A stretch of DNA of 64,000 bases from Roseiarcus sp963709185. GTDB lineage: Bacteria > Pseudomonadota > Alphaproteobacteria > Rhizobiales > Beijerinckiaceae. Numbering within the stretch: the first letter of the stretch is position 1; the number at the start of each line of letters is the position of its first letter. Below are positions 8,647 to 17,708 of the stretch, piece by piece. The notes beneath the pieces were generated by a model. The model worked only from the letters and a program-made list of their open reading frames with translations. It was not told the DNA's origin and made no database searches. The stretch covers positions 1-64,000 of the forward strand of contig CAVPVQ010000032.1 in the NCBI GenBank assembly GCA_963709185.1, in the 5' to 3' direction. Both the position numbers and the translations under genes were made by a program.

Positions 8647-9453
8647 ATGCAATTTCGCAATCTGCTGAAACTCATCGAATGGAAAATCGGCAGCCGGCGC
8701 GCCGCTGCTCTGTACTACGCCATCGTTTTTCGCTTCGCCCCTCGACTTGGCGTCAATTGTTTCAACTACGGCTACGCCGCGCTCGACGCCGATGCGACGT
8801 CGGCGGCCGCCGATACCGAGCCTTTTCAGATCGAGCTCTATCGCCAGACGGCTCTGGCGGCCGGCGAGGAGCGCCTCGCCGGCGGGTGCCTCCTCGAGAT
8901 TTCCTGCGGTCTCGGCGGCGGCCTTGCGCATATCGTCGGCGCGTTCCGGCCTCGCTTGGCCGTCGGCGTCGATCTGGCCCTGCCGGCGGTCGTCAGCGCG
9001 CGCGAGCGGCTCGGCCTCATCGCGGTGCGGGGCGACGCCACCGACTTGCGCCTGCCTTCCAACGCGTTCGACGTGGTCATCAACGTCGAGGCGTCGCACA
9101 TCTATTTTGGCGCCGCCTTTCTCGCCGAGGCGGCGCGGGTCCTGCGACCGGGCGGCCGCTTCGTGCTGACCGACAACCGGCGCATGTCTCCGGAGCAGGC
9201 TCAAGGCTGGCTGACCGAGGCGTTCGCCCCGCATGGACTGCGATTGAGCGGATTCCGCGACATCACCGCCAATGTCGCGCGATCGTGCGAGCTGGACACG
9301 CCGCGCCGCGAGAGTCTGCTGGCCCGGGTCCCGTTCGTCATACGATCGCCGCTTCGCGAGATGCTGGGCGGCGCCAGCACGGCGACGTATGCGAATCTGC
9401 GTAGCGGACAGAGCACCTACTTCATCGCCACCGCCGACAAGGGGATACCCTGA
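8647..9453 (+). CDS. class I SAM-dependent methyltransferase
   Basis: A 268-residue protein with the class I methyltransferase fold. Motif I is LLEISCGLGGGLAHIV (about residues 80-95), the acidic end of strand 2 is AVGVDLA, then GDATDLRLPSNAFDVVINVEASHIY and the post-motif AARVLRPGGRFVLTDNR. This pattern resembles the phthiotriol/tocopherol/ubiquinone methyltransferase group that acts on small lipophilic molecules, but the substrate is not evident. The start at 8647 avoids overlap with gpsA. Confidence 0.75.
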   Translation: MQFRNLLKLIEWKIGSRRAAALYYAIVFRFAPRLGVNCFNYGYAALDADATSAAADTEPFQIELYRQTALAAGEERLAGGCLLEISCGLGGGLAHIVGAFRPRLAVGVDLALPAVVSARERLGLIAVRGDATDLRLPSNAFDVVINVEASHIYFGAAFLAEAARVLRPGGRFVLTDNRRMSPEQAQGWLTEAFAPHGLRLSGFRDITANVARSCELDTPRRESLLARVPFVIRSPLREMLGGASTATYANLRSGQSTYFIATADKGIP

Positions 9454-9519
9454 GGCCGGGGCGCCGGCTTTACGGGCGAGCGGCGTTCCAATAGCGTGCC
9501 GGACGAACGGGGGACGTCG

Positions 9520-9933
9520 ATGGCTCATTGGCTCTTCAAGAGCGAACCTTCCGCCTGGTCCTTCGCCCGGCAGGTCGAGGCGGGCGAAAAGGGCACAAGC
9601 TGGAACGGCGTGCGCAATCATCAGGCCAAGCTGAACATGATGGCGATGAAGGTCGGCGAACACGGGTTCTTCTATCATTCGAATGAAGGCAAGGCGGTGG
9701 TCGGCATCGTCGAGATCATCAAGCCGTACTATCCCGATCCGACCGACCCCAAGGGGGTGTTCGGGATGGTCGACATCCGCGCGGTGCGCGCCCTGCCCCA
9801 CGAGGTGACGCTGGAGGCGATCAAGGCCGAGAAGCGGCTCGCCGGGATGGTGCTGGTCAACAATCCCCGCCTTTCCGTACAGCCGGTCGGCGCCGCCGAA
9901 TGGTCGGTGGTTTGCAAGATGGGCGGTTTGTGA
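9520..9933 (+). CDS. EVE domain protein
   Basis: A 137-residue single-domain protein beginning AHWLFKSEPSAWSF, the classical EVE (PUA-like) start, and containing WNGVRNHQAKLNMMAMKVGE and FFYHSNEGKAVVGIVEI. EVE domains recognise modified bases in DNA or RNA; the cellular ligand of this single-domain type is not established. A GGGGGAC site before ATG 9520 supports that start over the in-frame GTG at 9496. It stands alone between a methyltransferase and acs. Confidence 0.9.
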   Translation: MAHWLFKSEPSAWSFARQVEAGEKGTSWNGVRNHQAKLNMMAMKVGEHGFFYHSNEGKAVVGIVEIIKPYYPDPTDPKGVFGMVDIRAVRALPHEVTLEAIKAEKRLAGMVLVNNPRLSVQPVGAAEWSVVCKMGGL

Positions 9934-10159
9934 CGACCGAGCGCCCTACCCGGACTTCGCCGATCGCGACCGGTGGCGAACGTTTCGCGCGGCGCCTGTC
10001 GGCTTGGTTCTGATCCGCGCGCGCTTTTTGCGAAACCGGCGCCGTCGATGCGACCAAAGGACCACGTCGGTTTGCTTGTGGAAATTCGACCGGCTGGGGC
10101 ATAATGGCCTCATAAGCACGCGGGCGCCGAGCAAGCGCGCCGCGCCCAGGGAGGCAATT

Positions 10160-12106
10160 GTGTCCGACCACGTCTATGAAGTTCCGGCGGAATGGGCCAG
10201 GCGCGCCTTCATCGACAAGGCGAAATACCAGGCGCTCTATGCGCGCTCGATCCGCGAGCCCGACGAATTCTGGGGCGAGCACGGCAAGCGCATCGATTGG
10301 TTCAAGCCGTTCACCAAAGTCAAGAACACGTCTTTCGATCCGAACAACGTGTCGATCAAGTGGTACGAAGATGGGGTGACCAACGTCGCCCACAATTGCA
10401 TCGACCGGCATTTGCCGGCGCGCGCGCAACAGACTGCGATCATCTGGGAAGGGGACGATCCGTCGGAGTCGAAGCGGATCACCTATGCGGAACTGCATTC
10501 TGAGGTCTCGCGGCTCGCCAACGTGCTGCGCGCGAACGGCGTGAAGAAGGGCGACCGCGTCACCATCTACCTGCCGATGATCCCCGAGGCCGCCTACGCC
10601 ATGCTGGCCTGCGCGCGCATCGGGGCGATCCATTCCGTGGTGTTCGGCGGATTTTCGCCCGATTCGCTGGCCGGCCGCATCGTCGGCGCGCAATCGAGCG
10701 TGGTGATCACCGCCGACGAAGGCCTGCGCGGCGGACGCAAGGTGCCGCTCAAGGCCAACGCCGACGCCGCCGCGGATAAGGCGGGATGCGTCGAGCATAT
10801 GTTCGTGGTCAAGCGCACCGGCGGCGACATCGCCTGGACCGCGGGGCGCGACATCTGGCTCGGCGAAGCGATGGCCAAGGCCTCGGACCACTGCCCGCCC
10901 GAGCCGATGGGCGCCGAGGATCCGCTGTTCGTGCTCTACACATCCGGCTCGACCGGCGCGCCCAAGGGCGTCGTGCACACCACCGGCGGCTATCTGGTGT
11001 TCGCGGCGATGACCCACCAGTACGTGTTCGACTATCACGACGGCGACATCTACTGGTGCACCGCCGACGTCGGCTGGGTGACCGGACACAGCTACATCCT
11101 CTATGGCCCGCTCGCCAACGGCGCGACCACGCTGATGTTCGAGGGCGTTCCCAACTACCCCTCGATCAGCCGGTTCTGGGAAGTCGTCGACAAGCACGAG
11201 GTGAATATTTTCTACACCGCCCCGACCGCTATCCGCTCGCTGATGGGCGCGGGCGAAGCGCCGGTGAAGAAAACCAGCCGCGCGTCGTTGCGGCTGCTCG
11301 GCTCGGTCGGCGAGCCGATCAATCCGGAGGCTTGGGAATGGTACCATCGGGTGGTCGGCGAAGGCCGCTGCCCGATCGTCGACACCTGGTGGCAGACCGA
11401 AACCGGAGGCATTCTGATCAGCCCGCTGCCCGGCGCGATGAAGCTGAAGCCGGGTTCGGCGACCCTTCCGTTCTTCGGCGTCCAGCCGCAGATCATTGAT
11501 GCGGGCGGCGCGATTGTGGAAGGCGCGGGCGCCGGCAATCTGGCGCTCATCGATTCCTGGCCCGGCCAGATGCGCACGGTCTACGGCGATCACGCACGCT
11601 TCGTGCAGACCTATTTCATGACCTATCCCGGCAAGTATTTCACTGGAGACGGCTGTCGCCGCGACGAGGACGGCTATTACTGGATCACCGGTCGCGTCGA
11701 CGACGTGATCAACGTCTCGGGCCATCGCATGGGCACGGCGGAAGTCGAGAGCGCGCTGGTCGCCCATGAACTGGTGTCCGAAGCCGCGGTGGTCGGCTAT
11801 CCCCACGACATCAAGGGCCAGGGCATCTACGCCTATGTCACGCTGATGGCGGGCGTGGAGGCGACCGACAAGCTGCGCAAGGAGCTGGCCGGCTGGGTGC
11901 GCAAGGAAATCGGCCCGATCGCCTCGCCCGACCTCATCCAGTTCGCTCCCAGCCTGCCGAAGACCCGCTCGGGAAAAATCATGCGGCGAATCCTGCGCAA
12001 GATCGCCGAGAACGAATTCGGCGCGCTCGGCGACACTTCGACGCTCGCCGATCCCGGCGTGGTGACCGAACTGATCGAGAACCGGCAGAACCGCGGCAAG
12101 GGTTAA
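10160..12106 (+). CDS. acs: acetyl-CoA synthetase
   Basis: A 648-residue ANL-superfamily ligase making acetyl-CoA from acetate, ATP and CoA. The ATP loop YTSGSTGAPKGVVHT, the segment WCTADVGWVTGHSY, and the hinge/C-domain DGYYWITGRVDDVINVSGHR are present. The C-terminal KTRSGKIMRRILRK carries the lysine that is acetylated in known Acs proteins, so post-translational control is likely. GTG 10160, preceded by GGGAGGC, is chosen because it gives the usual length. It is convergent with the MFS gene, with 6 bp between the stops. Confidence 0.96.
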   Translation: MSDHVYEVPAEWARRAFIDKAKYQALYARSIREPDEFWGEHGKRIDWFKPFTKVKNTSFDPNNVSIKWYEDGVTNVAHNCIDRHLPARAQQTAIIWEGDDPSESKRITYAELHSEVSRLANVLRANGVKKGDRVTIYLPMIPEAAYAMLACARIGAIHSVVFGGFSPDSLAGRIVGAQSSVVITADEGLRGGRKVPLKANADAAADKAGCVEHMFVVKRTGGDIAWTAGRDIWLGEAMAKASDHCPPEPMGAEDPLFVLYTSGSTGAPKGVVHTTGGYLVFAAMTHQYVFDYHDGDIYWCTADVGWVTGHSYILYGPLANGATTLMFEGVPNYPSISRFWEVVDKHEVNIFYTAPTAIRSLMGAGEAPVKKTSRASLRLLGSVGEPINPEAWEWYHRVVGEGRCPIVDTWWQTETGGILISPLPGAMKLKPGSATLPFFGVQPQIIDAGGAIVEGAGAGNLALIDSWPGQMRTVYGDHARFVQTYFMTYPGKYFTGDGCRRDEDGYYWITGRVDDVINVSGHRMGTAEVESALVAHELVSEAAVVGYPHDIKGQGIYAYVTLMAGVEATDKLRKELAGWVRKEIGPIASPDLIQFAPSLPKTRSGKIMRRILRKIAENEFGALGDTSTLADPGVVTELIENRQNRGKG

Positions 12107-12112
12107 GCCCCG

Positions 12113-13315
12113 CTATTCAGCGGCCTGCGGCGCGAATTCGCGCCGGCCCAATGTCGCGAGGCTCAGGATCAGCGCGAGGACCGCGCAGACGGCGATCGTC
12201 GTCACCATTGGCCGCGCCGTCCCGTCAAACACCAGACTGACGATGACGATGACGATTCCGGCGGCGATCATCTGCAACGCGCCGCCGAGCGCCGACGCCA
12301 TGCCGGCGATCGGACCGTGCTCCTCGAGCGCCAGCACCATCGTCGAAGGAACTACCAGGCCGAGCCCGGAGAAGGTGCAGAAAAGCAGCGCGACGAGAAG
12401 TGGGAAACTATCGACGCCGGCCGCCGTGAACGCGAACAGAACCAGCGCAAAAAACGCGTAGACACAGACCGCGGTCGTGACGACGCGCGCCATGCCGAAG
12501 CGGCCGCCGAGGATCGCGGCGAACTGCGACGCGCCGATGAAGCCGATCGCATTCACGGAAAAGGCGAAGCTGTATTGCGTCGGCGTGAGGCCGAAATGAT
12601 TGATATAGATGAACGACGAGCCGGCGAGAAAAGCAAAGAAGCTCGACATGCCGAGGCCGCCGATGAAGGTCAGGCCGAGAAACCGCCCGTGGCGAAGCAA
12701 TTGTCCGAAGCCCCCGAGCAGGTTTGCCACGCTGATTTTGACCCGCTCTTCAGGCGGGCGCGTCTCGGGGAGCAAGGTCGCGATCAAGATGAGGGCCAAT
12801 GTCGCGACAATGATGATCGCAACGAAAACGGCGCGCCAGCCGAAGGGGACGATCAGCGCGCTTCCGGCGAGCGGCGCGAGGATCGGCGAGACGCTGAACA
12901 CCAGCATGACGAGCGACATGAGCCGGGTCGCGTCGACGCCGGTGTGGAGATCACGGATGATGGCGCGCGGGATCACCATGACGGCGGAGCCGCCGACGCC
13001 CTGTAGCGCGCGAAAGGCGATCAGCCATCCGATGTTTGGCGCGAGCGCGCAGCCGACGGAGCCGAGCAGAAAGACCGTCAGGCCGAAATAGAGCGGCGGC
13101 TTGCGCCCGATCATGTCGGAGGCCGGCCCATAGGCGATCTGGCAGACGCCGAATGCGACGAAAAACGCCATCAGCGTCATCTGCGTCGCGCCCGTGGTCG
13201 CCTTGAGATCGGCGGCGATCGTCGGAAGCGCCGGCAGATACATGTCGATCGCGAAAGGCCCGACAGCCGAAAGCAGGCCGAGGACGACAGCGTTCCGCAG
13301 AAAATTTGAGACCAT
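12113..13315 (-). CDS. Bcr/CflA-family multidrug MFS transporter
   Basis: A 400-residue inner-membrane drug:proton antiporter with 12 predicted helices. The first helix carries PFAIDMYLPALPTIAADL, typical of the Bcr/CflA (DHA1) group. MFS motif A is seen as YGPASDMIGRKP, motif B-like sequence as FRALQGVGGSAVM, and the antiporter motif C region as SVSPILAPLAGSAL. The substrate is unknown. Confidence 0.9.
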   Translation of the reverse strand: MVSNFLRNAVVLGLLSAVGPFAIDMYLPALPTIAADLKATTGATQMTLMAFFVAFGVCQIAYGPASDMIGRKPPLYFGLTVFLLGSVGCALAPNIGWLIAFRALQGVGGSAVMVIPRAIIRDLHTGVDATRLMSLVMLVFSVSPILAPLAGSALIVPFGWRAVFVAIIIVATLALILIATLLPETRPPEERVKISVANLLGGFGQLLRHGRFLGLTFIGGLGMSSFFAFLAGSSFIYINHFGLTPTQYSFAFSVNAIGFIGASQFAAILGGRFGMARVVTTAVCVYAFFALVLFAFTAAGVDSFPLLVALLFCTFSGLGLVVPSTMVLALEEHGPIAGMASALGGALQMIAAGIVIVIVSLVFDGTARPMVTTIAVCAVLALILSLATLGRREFAPQAAE

Positions 13316-13445
13316 CGCAATGCAATTCCAGTCTTTGGCGCCAATCGCGGCGCCTGGAAACTCTGATAGGATATGGCGAGCGACCGCCCACGGCCAAAGC
13401 GACCGAGCATCATCACTTTATCGGCATTGCCGTGACGCCGAGCCG

Positions 13446-13916
13446 CTAGTTCCGGCCGCGCCCGCGCAGAAACGCCTCGAAGGCGAGCAACGTCGCATCG
13501 GAAACATAGTGCTCGACGCCCTCGGCGTCGGCCTCGGCCGCCTCACGCGGCGCGCCGACCGCCACCAGCAAATTCACGACCAGCCGGTGGCGCTGGCGCA
13601 CCTTGTCGGCCATCGCGACCCCCGCCTCGGTCAGGAATATTCCGCGATAGGGCCGCGCCGTCGCCAGCCCCTCACGTTTCAGCCGGGCGATAGTCTTGCT
13701 GGCGGTGGGATGGGCGACGCCGAGCCGTCGCGCGATGTCGGTGGTGCGCGCCTCGCCGTTGGCGGCGATCAGGTCGGCGATCAGTTCGGTGTAGTCTTCC
13801 AGCATCGAGGCCGAGCGCGCCGAGCGCGCCCTGCTGAACCGGTCGGCCTGAATCGGTTCGGTCGCCAGCTCCCGCTTCGCCGACGCCGCACCCCTGCCGG
13901 TCTTCCTGATGACCAC
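13446..13916 (-). CDS. mntR: manganese-responsive regulator MntR (DtxR family)
   Basis: A 156-residue DtxR-family repressor that, in the family, binds Mn2+ and represses mntH. The winged helix (ARRLGVAHPTASKTIARLKREGL) follows a conserved YTELIADLIAANGEA segment, and the C-terminal dimer/metal region contains EGVEHYVSDATLLAFEAFL. GTG 13916, preceded by GAGGG, was preferred to a much longer extension because the family is about 140-160 residues. It is divergent from mntH, with two dyads in the spacer. Confidence 0.88.
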   Translation of the reverse strand: MVIRKTGRGAASAKRELATEPIQADRFSRARSARSASMLEDYTELIADLIAANGEARTTDIARRLGVAHPTASKTIARLKREGLATARPYRGIFLTEAGVAMADKVRQRHRLVVNLLVAVGAPREAAEADAEGVEHYVSDATLLAFEAFLRGRGRN

Positions 13917-13981
13917 AGCGCCCTCGCCCGCCTTGCCGCCACGACGCGCGGCGCGGCAAATTATCTTCGCGCGCTTCAATA

Positions 13982-13997
13982 TGCAGCCTTGGCTGCA
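13982..13997. promoter_or_regulatory. inverted repeat upstream of mntR, possible operator
   Basis: TGCAGCC-TT-GGCTGCA, seven-base arms with a two-base centre, lies 65 bp upstream of the mntR start. It may be an autoregulatory site, but it differs from the dyad in the mntH promoter, so this is only a candidate. Confidence 0.4.
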
Positions 13998-14057
13998 AAG
14001 TGCAACCCTCGTTTTGGCGCCCGCCGGCCTCCAGCCCTGGCGCGGTTTCGCAGCCTG

Positions 14058-14085
14058 TTGACTATGGTGTAGCAATAGCTACATT
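14058..14085 (+). promoter_or_regulatory. mntH promoter with embedded candidate MntR operator
   Basis: A -35-like TTGACT at 14058-14063 and a -10-like TACATT at 14080-14085 are 16 bp apart. The perfect dyad TGTAGC-AATA-GCTACA (14068-14083) fills the spacer and covers most of the -10. A repressor bound here would block RNA polymerase, as expected for Mn-dependent repression of mntH by the adjacent MntR. Promoter and operator are inferred from sequence only. Confidence 0.6.
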
Positions 14086-14125
14086 GTGCAGAAGCGGCTC
14101 CCGGACGCGGACCGCATGGAGCGCA

Positions 14126-15473
14126 ATGATGAGCGAGGCGATGGCGCGATCGGGACTGACCGACCGGACGGTCGAGGGCATTCGCGAGGCGCTGGGCGGC
14201 AAGATGCGGTGGTCGAGCCCGCTGCTGTTCGCCGGACCGGCGGTGATCGCCTCGATCGCCTATATGGACCCCGGCAATTTCGCGACCAATATCCAGGCCG
14301 GCGCGAAATACGGCTATGCGCTGCTGTGGGTCGTGCTGGTCGCCAACGTCGTCGCGATGCTGTTCCAGGCGCTGTCGGCCAAGCTCGGCATCGTCACCGG
14401 GCGCAACCTCGCCGAAATGTGCCGCGCGCATTTTCCGCGGCCGGTCGTGTGGGCGCTATGGATCGTCAGCGAAGTGGCGGCGATGGCGACCGACCTCGCC
14501 GAATTCCTCGGCGGCGCGATCGGCCTTTCGCTGCTGCTGCATATCCCGCTGATCGTCGGAATGGGCGTCACCGCCGTCCTGACCTACGGCATCCTGATGG
14601 TCCAGGGACGAGGGTTTCGTCCGACCGAGATCATCATCGGCGCTCTGGTCGGCGCCATCGCGGCCTGCTACCTCGTCGAAATGTTCATCGCGCCGGTCGA
14701 CTGGCGCGCGGCGGCGCTGCACAGCGTGGTTCCGCATGTTGCCGGACGCTGGCGCGGTGACGATCGCGGTCGGCATCGTCGGCGCGACGATCATGCCGCA
14801 TGCGATCTTCCTGCATTCCGGGCTCACGCAGAACCGGGCGCCCGGGCGCAACGACCACGAGCGGCGCAAGCTGGTCCGTTTCTCCAACATCGAGGTAATG
14901 GTCGCGCTGGCGATCGCCGGGCTGGTCAATATGGCGATGGTGGTGATGGCGGCGAGCGCATTCCACGAGGGCCACAGCGACGTCGCCGAGATCGGGACCG
15001 CCTATTCGACCCTGGCGCCGCTGCTCGGCGCCGGCGCGGCCGGCGTGTTCCTCACCGCGCTGCTGGCCTCGGGCCTGTCAAGCTCGGCGGTCGGCACGAT
15101 GGCCGGGCAGATGATCATGCAGGGCTTCGTCGGCTTTCGCATTCCGATCATCGTGCGCCGTCTCGTCACCATGATCCCCGCCTTCGTCGTCGTCTGGCTC
15201 GGCGTCAATTCGACCGATGCGCTGGTGGTCAGTCAGGTCGTGCTGAGCATCGCCCTGCCCGCGCCGGTGATCGCCCTGCTCATCTTCACCGGCCGCAGGG
15301 ACATCATGGGCGCGTTTGTCAACAACCGGCTGACCAATATCGCGGCGATCCTCGGAACGCTGTTGATCCTCGCGCTGAACGCGGTGCTGCTGCTGCAGGC
15401 TTTCGGCGTGGATATTCCCGGGGCTGCCGAGCGGCTGAGGCGCCTGACGCGCCTCAGCGCAGCTCGGCGGTGA
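14126..15473 (+). pseudogene. mntH: Nramp-family manganese transporter MntH, frameshifted
   Basis: Proton-coupled Mn2+/Fe2+ importer of the inner membrane. The first frame (14126 to about 14735) contains the Nramp helix-1 motif SIAYMDPGNFATN and WIVSEVAAMATDLAEFLGGA. At VVP the reading moves to another frame, which continues MLPDAGAVTIAVGIVGATIMPHAIFLHSG to 15473. Dropping the extra C at 14735 restores one protein of 448 residues, the family length. The second part begins with an ATG at the break (14736), so two polypeptides are conceivable. Sequence error is a serious alternative to true inactivation. Its 3' end overlaps that of the aminotransferase by 20 bp. Confidence 0.85.
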
Positions 15474-16657
15474 AGCGCTGGATTTTTCGGCAGGCGTCTT
15501 CGAGCACCGAGGTCGAGGTCGCATAGGAAATGCGGAAGTTCGGGCCGAGCCCGAAGGCCGAACCCTGCACCACCGCGACGCCCTCCGCCTCGAGGAGTTC
15601 GGTCACGAAGTCTTCGTCGGAAAGGATCACGCGGCCGGACGGGCCTTTCCTGCCGATCGCCCCGGCGCAGGACGGATAGACGTAGAACGCCCCTTCCGGC
15701 GACGGGCACGCCAGATGCTGCGCCTGGTTGAGCATCGACACCACGAGGTCGCGCCGCTCCTCGAACGCCTTGCGGCGCACGGGGATGAAATCCTGCGGTC
15801 CGTTCAGCGCCTCGACCGCCGCCCATTGGGCGATCGTGCAGGCGCCGGAGGTCTGCTGCCCCTGCACCATGTCCATCGCCTTGATGAGCTGCGCCGGCCC
15901 GGCGCCGTAGCCGATGCGCCAGCCGGTCATCGCATAGGTCTTCGACACGCCGTTCATCGTCAGCGTGCGGTCGATCAGGCCCGGCTCGATCTGCGCGGGC
16001 GTGGTGAAGACTGAAATCGCCGTAGACGAGGTGCTCGTACATGTCGTCGGTGAGCACCCAGACATGAGGATGGCGCATCAGCACATCGGTGAGCGCCTTC
16101 AGTTCGTCGCGCGTATAGGCGGCGCCCGAAGGGTTCGACGGCGAGTTGAGAACCAGCCACTTGGTGCGCGGGGTGATGGCGCGTTCGAGGTCCTCCGGCT
16201 GCAGCTTGAACGAATGCTCCATCGTCGTCGGCGCGAACACCGGCTCGCCGCCGTTGATCAGGACCATGTCGGGATAGCTCACCCAATAGGGCGCGGGGAT
16301 GATCACCTCGTCGCCCTTGTTGAGGGTGACCAGGAACGCATTGTACAGAATCTGCTTGCCGCCGGTTCCGACGATGGTCTGGCTCGCCTTGTAGTCGAGG
16401 CCGTTCTCACGCTTGAACTTGGCGGCGATCGCTTCGCGCAGCGGCGCGATGCCCAGCACCGGCGGATATTTGGTTTCCCCGCGCTCAATCGCGGCGACCG
16501 CCGCCTTCTTGATGTTGTCAGGCGTGTCGAAATCGGGCTCGCCGACCGACAGCGAGATGATGTCGCGGCCCTGCGCTTTGAGGTCGCGCGCCTTTTGCGT
16601 CACCGCGATCGTCGCGGAAGGCTTAACGCGGGCAAGGGCGTCGGCGATAAAGGCCAT
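15454..16657 (-). pseudogene. aatA: aspartate aminotransferase (class I/II PLP enzyme), frameshifted
   Basis: PLP enzyme interconverting aspartate/2-oxoglutarate and oxaloacetate/glutamate. The first frame has SLSVGEPDFDTPDNIKKAAV, GGKQILYNAF, APYWVSYPDM and VLNSPSNPSGAAYT. The second frame, from about 16010, has NGVSKTYAMTGWRIGY with the Schiff-base Lys in VSKTYAMTG, and ends NFRISYATS...AELR. Around 16009-16012 one extra base moves the frame; removing it gives a 400-residue protein, the usual alphaproteobacterial length. Either a recent mutation or a sequencing error; all catalytic motifs survive. Confidence 0.85.
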
Positions 16658-16793
16658 GGTCTCGAGGTCCGGAGGGGCGGCGGGGGCCGGGGTTGCGAGT
16701 GTGGCGCACCATAGTTTCGGGCGCGCTGAGGCGCAACCGACGAGTCAGAGTCCGGAATCTACGCTCGCCTTGGCCGTCCAAGCGCAATGCAAT

Positions 16794-17192
16794 CTAAGCG
16801 ACCACTACGTCCGTGTAGACGAAATCGTTGCCCTTAAAAAGCAGAGGCAGATGACGTTCGCGGGTGCAGGCGTAAGAAAAGCAGTCGCCCATGTTGAGAT
16901 CGGCCTTGTGTTTTCCACGACCGAAACGACCGAACGCGCGCGCGGCTTCTCTGGCGATTTCAGCGCTGATCTCGATCATTCCGGCGCTAACTTCCTCAAC
17001 AAAGGCGCTGACCAGATATTCGGCGTCTTCGATGGAGCATGCGCGCCGGCGCGAAAGACCGGTGGTCGCCTCATAGACTACGATAGGCGAAACGAAAATC
17101 TCCGAAGCTTGGGCCAGACGGGCAGATAGCGAAAGCCGGTCCGGCTCGTCGGCGATGATGGCAATGATTGCCGACGCGTCGACGAACATCAC
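16794..17192 (-). CDS. vapC: PIN-domain ribonuclease toxin (VapC-like)
   Basis: A 132-residue PIN-domain protein, the toxin of a type II pair. Acidic catalytic residues are visible: Asp in MMFVDASAIIAI, Glu in VVYEATTGL, and Asp residues in KADLNMGDCFSYA. The start overlaps the antitoxin stop by 4 bp, so the two are co-translated. VapC proteins cleave specific tRNA or rRNA sites; the target here is unknown. The pair sits just upstream of the 6S RNA gene. Confidence 0.88.
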   Translation of the reverse strand: MMFVDASAIIAIIADEPDRLSLSARLAQASEIFVSPIVVYEATTGLSRRRACSIEDAEYLVSAFVEEVSAGMIEISAEIAREAARAFGRFGRGKHKADLNMGDCFSYACTRERHLPLLFKGNDFVYTDVVVA

Positions 17193-17428
17193 TCGCCTCC
17201 TGACAGGTCGTCAAAGAACGCTTTGTCCGCCGGCAGGCCCGTCTCAGGAAACACGCGATAGCGATGGGCAAGAGTTTCGAGCCGCTCGATCAAAGGCTTT
17301 TCACCTTGGCTGCGTCGATACTCGTTCTCAACGGCCTCATGAATCGTCTCGGTAATCGTTTTGTTCTTGAGCTTCGCGAGACGTCGCACGGCGGCGTCGG
17401 CCGCTTTGCTCTTGACCGAAAAAGCCAT
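17189..17428 (-). CDS. vapB: VapB-type antitoxin
   Basis: A 79-residue protein beginning MAFSVKSKAADAAVRRLAKL, matching the Rv0623/PSK-type antitoxin family: a short ribbon-helix-helix-like N terminus for DNA binding and an acidic C-terminal tail that wraps the toxin. ATG 17428 has AGGAG upstream; a longer extension is not needed. First gene of the vapBC operon, probably autoregulated through the dyad just upstream. Confidence 0.85.
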   Translation of the reverse strand: MAFSVKSKAADAAVRRLAKLKNKTITETIHEAVENEYRRSQGEKPLIERLETLAHRYRVFPETGLPADKAFFDDLSGGE

Positions 17429-17442
17429 GTCTATAACTCCTG

Positions 17443-17454
17443 GTCTATACAGAC
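17443..17454. promoter_or_regulatory. candidate vapB operator
   Basis: GTCT-ATAC-AGAC, 15 bp upstream of the vapB start, in a locally AT-rich stretch. GTCTATA recurs at 17429-17435, right at the start codon. Two similar half-sites at this distance fit antitoxin autoregulation. Confidence 0.4.
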
Positions 17455-17529
17455 ATACTATCGTATCCACCAGGCAGTGTCACGGGCAAGCGCGCTGGCC
17501 TTTTCCTGCCAGCGCGCCTAAATAGGCGT

Positions 17530-17690
17530 TGCGGAGCTGCGGGGTTCGTCAGGACACACATCCCCGGGGCCATACGATCCCAACGGGAGCTGTCCCTGTC
17601 CTCGCCCCTGGGCTTGGGTACACGGCGCCCACCTACTCACGTAGGCGCCCGGGATCACCGTCCAACGGCCATCGCGGCCCCGCGCTTTCG
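17530..17690 (+). ncRNA. ssrS: 6S RNA (SsrS), approximate ends
   Basis: No protein is convincing here, but the stretch lies directly before ygfA, the conserved site of 6S RNA. It can form the expected long rod: GCGGGG (17539-17544) pairs with CCCCGC (17678-17683), and GATCCC (17576-17581) pairs with GGGATC (17651-17656) across a large central bubble. The inner part has another strong hairpin around CCTAC-TCAC-GTAGG. 6S RNA binds housekeeping RNA polymerase in stationary phase. Ends are estimates; identification is by position and foldability, not by alignment. Confidence 0.7.
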
Positions 17691-17708
17691 CTTCGGATTG
17701 ACCTTGAA

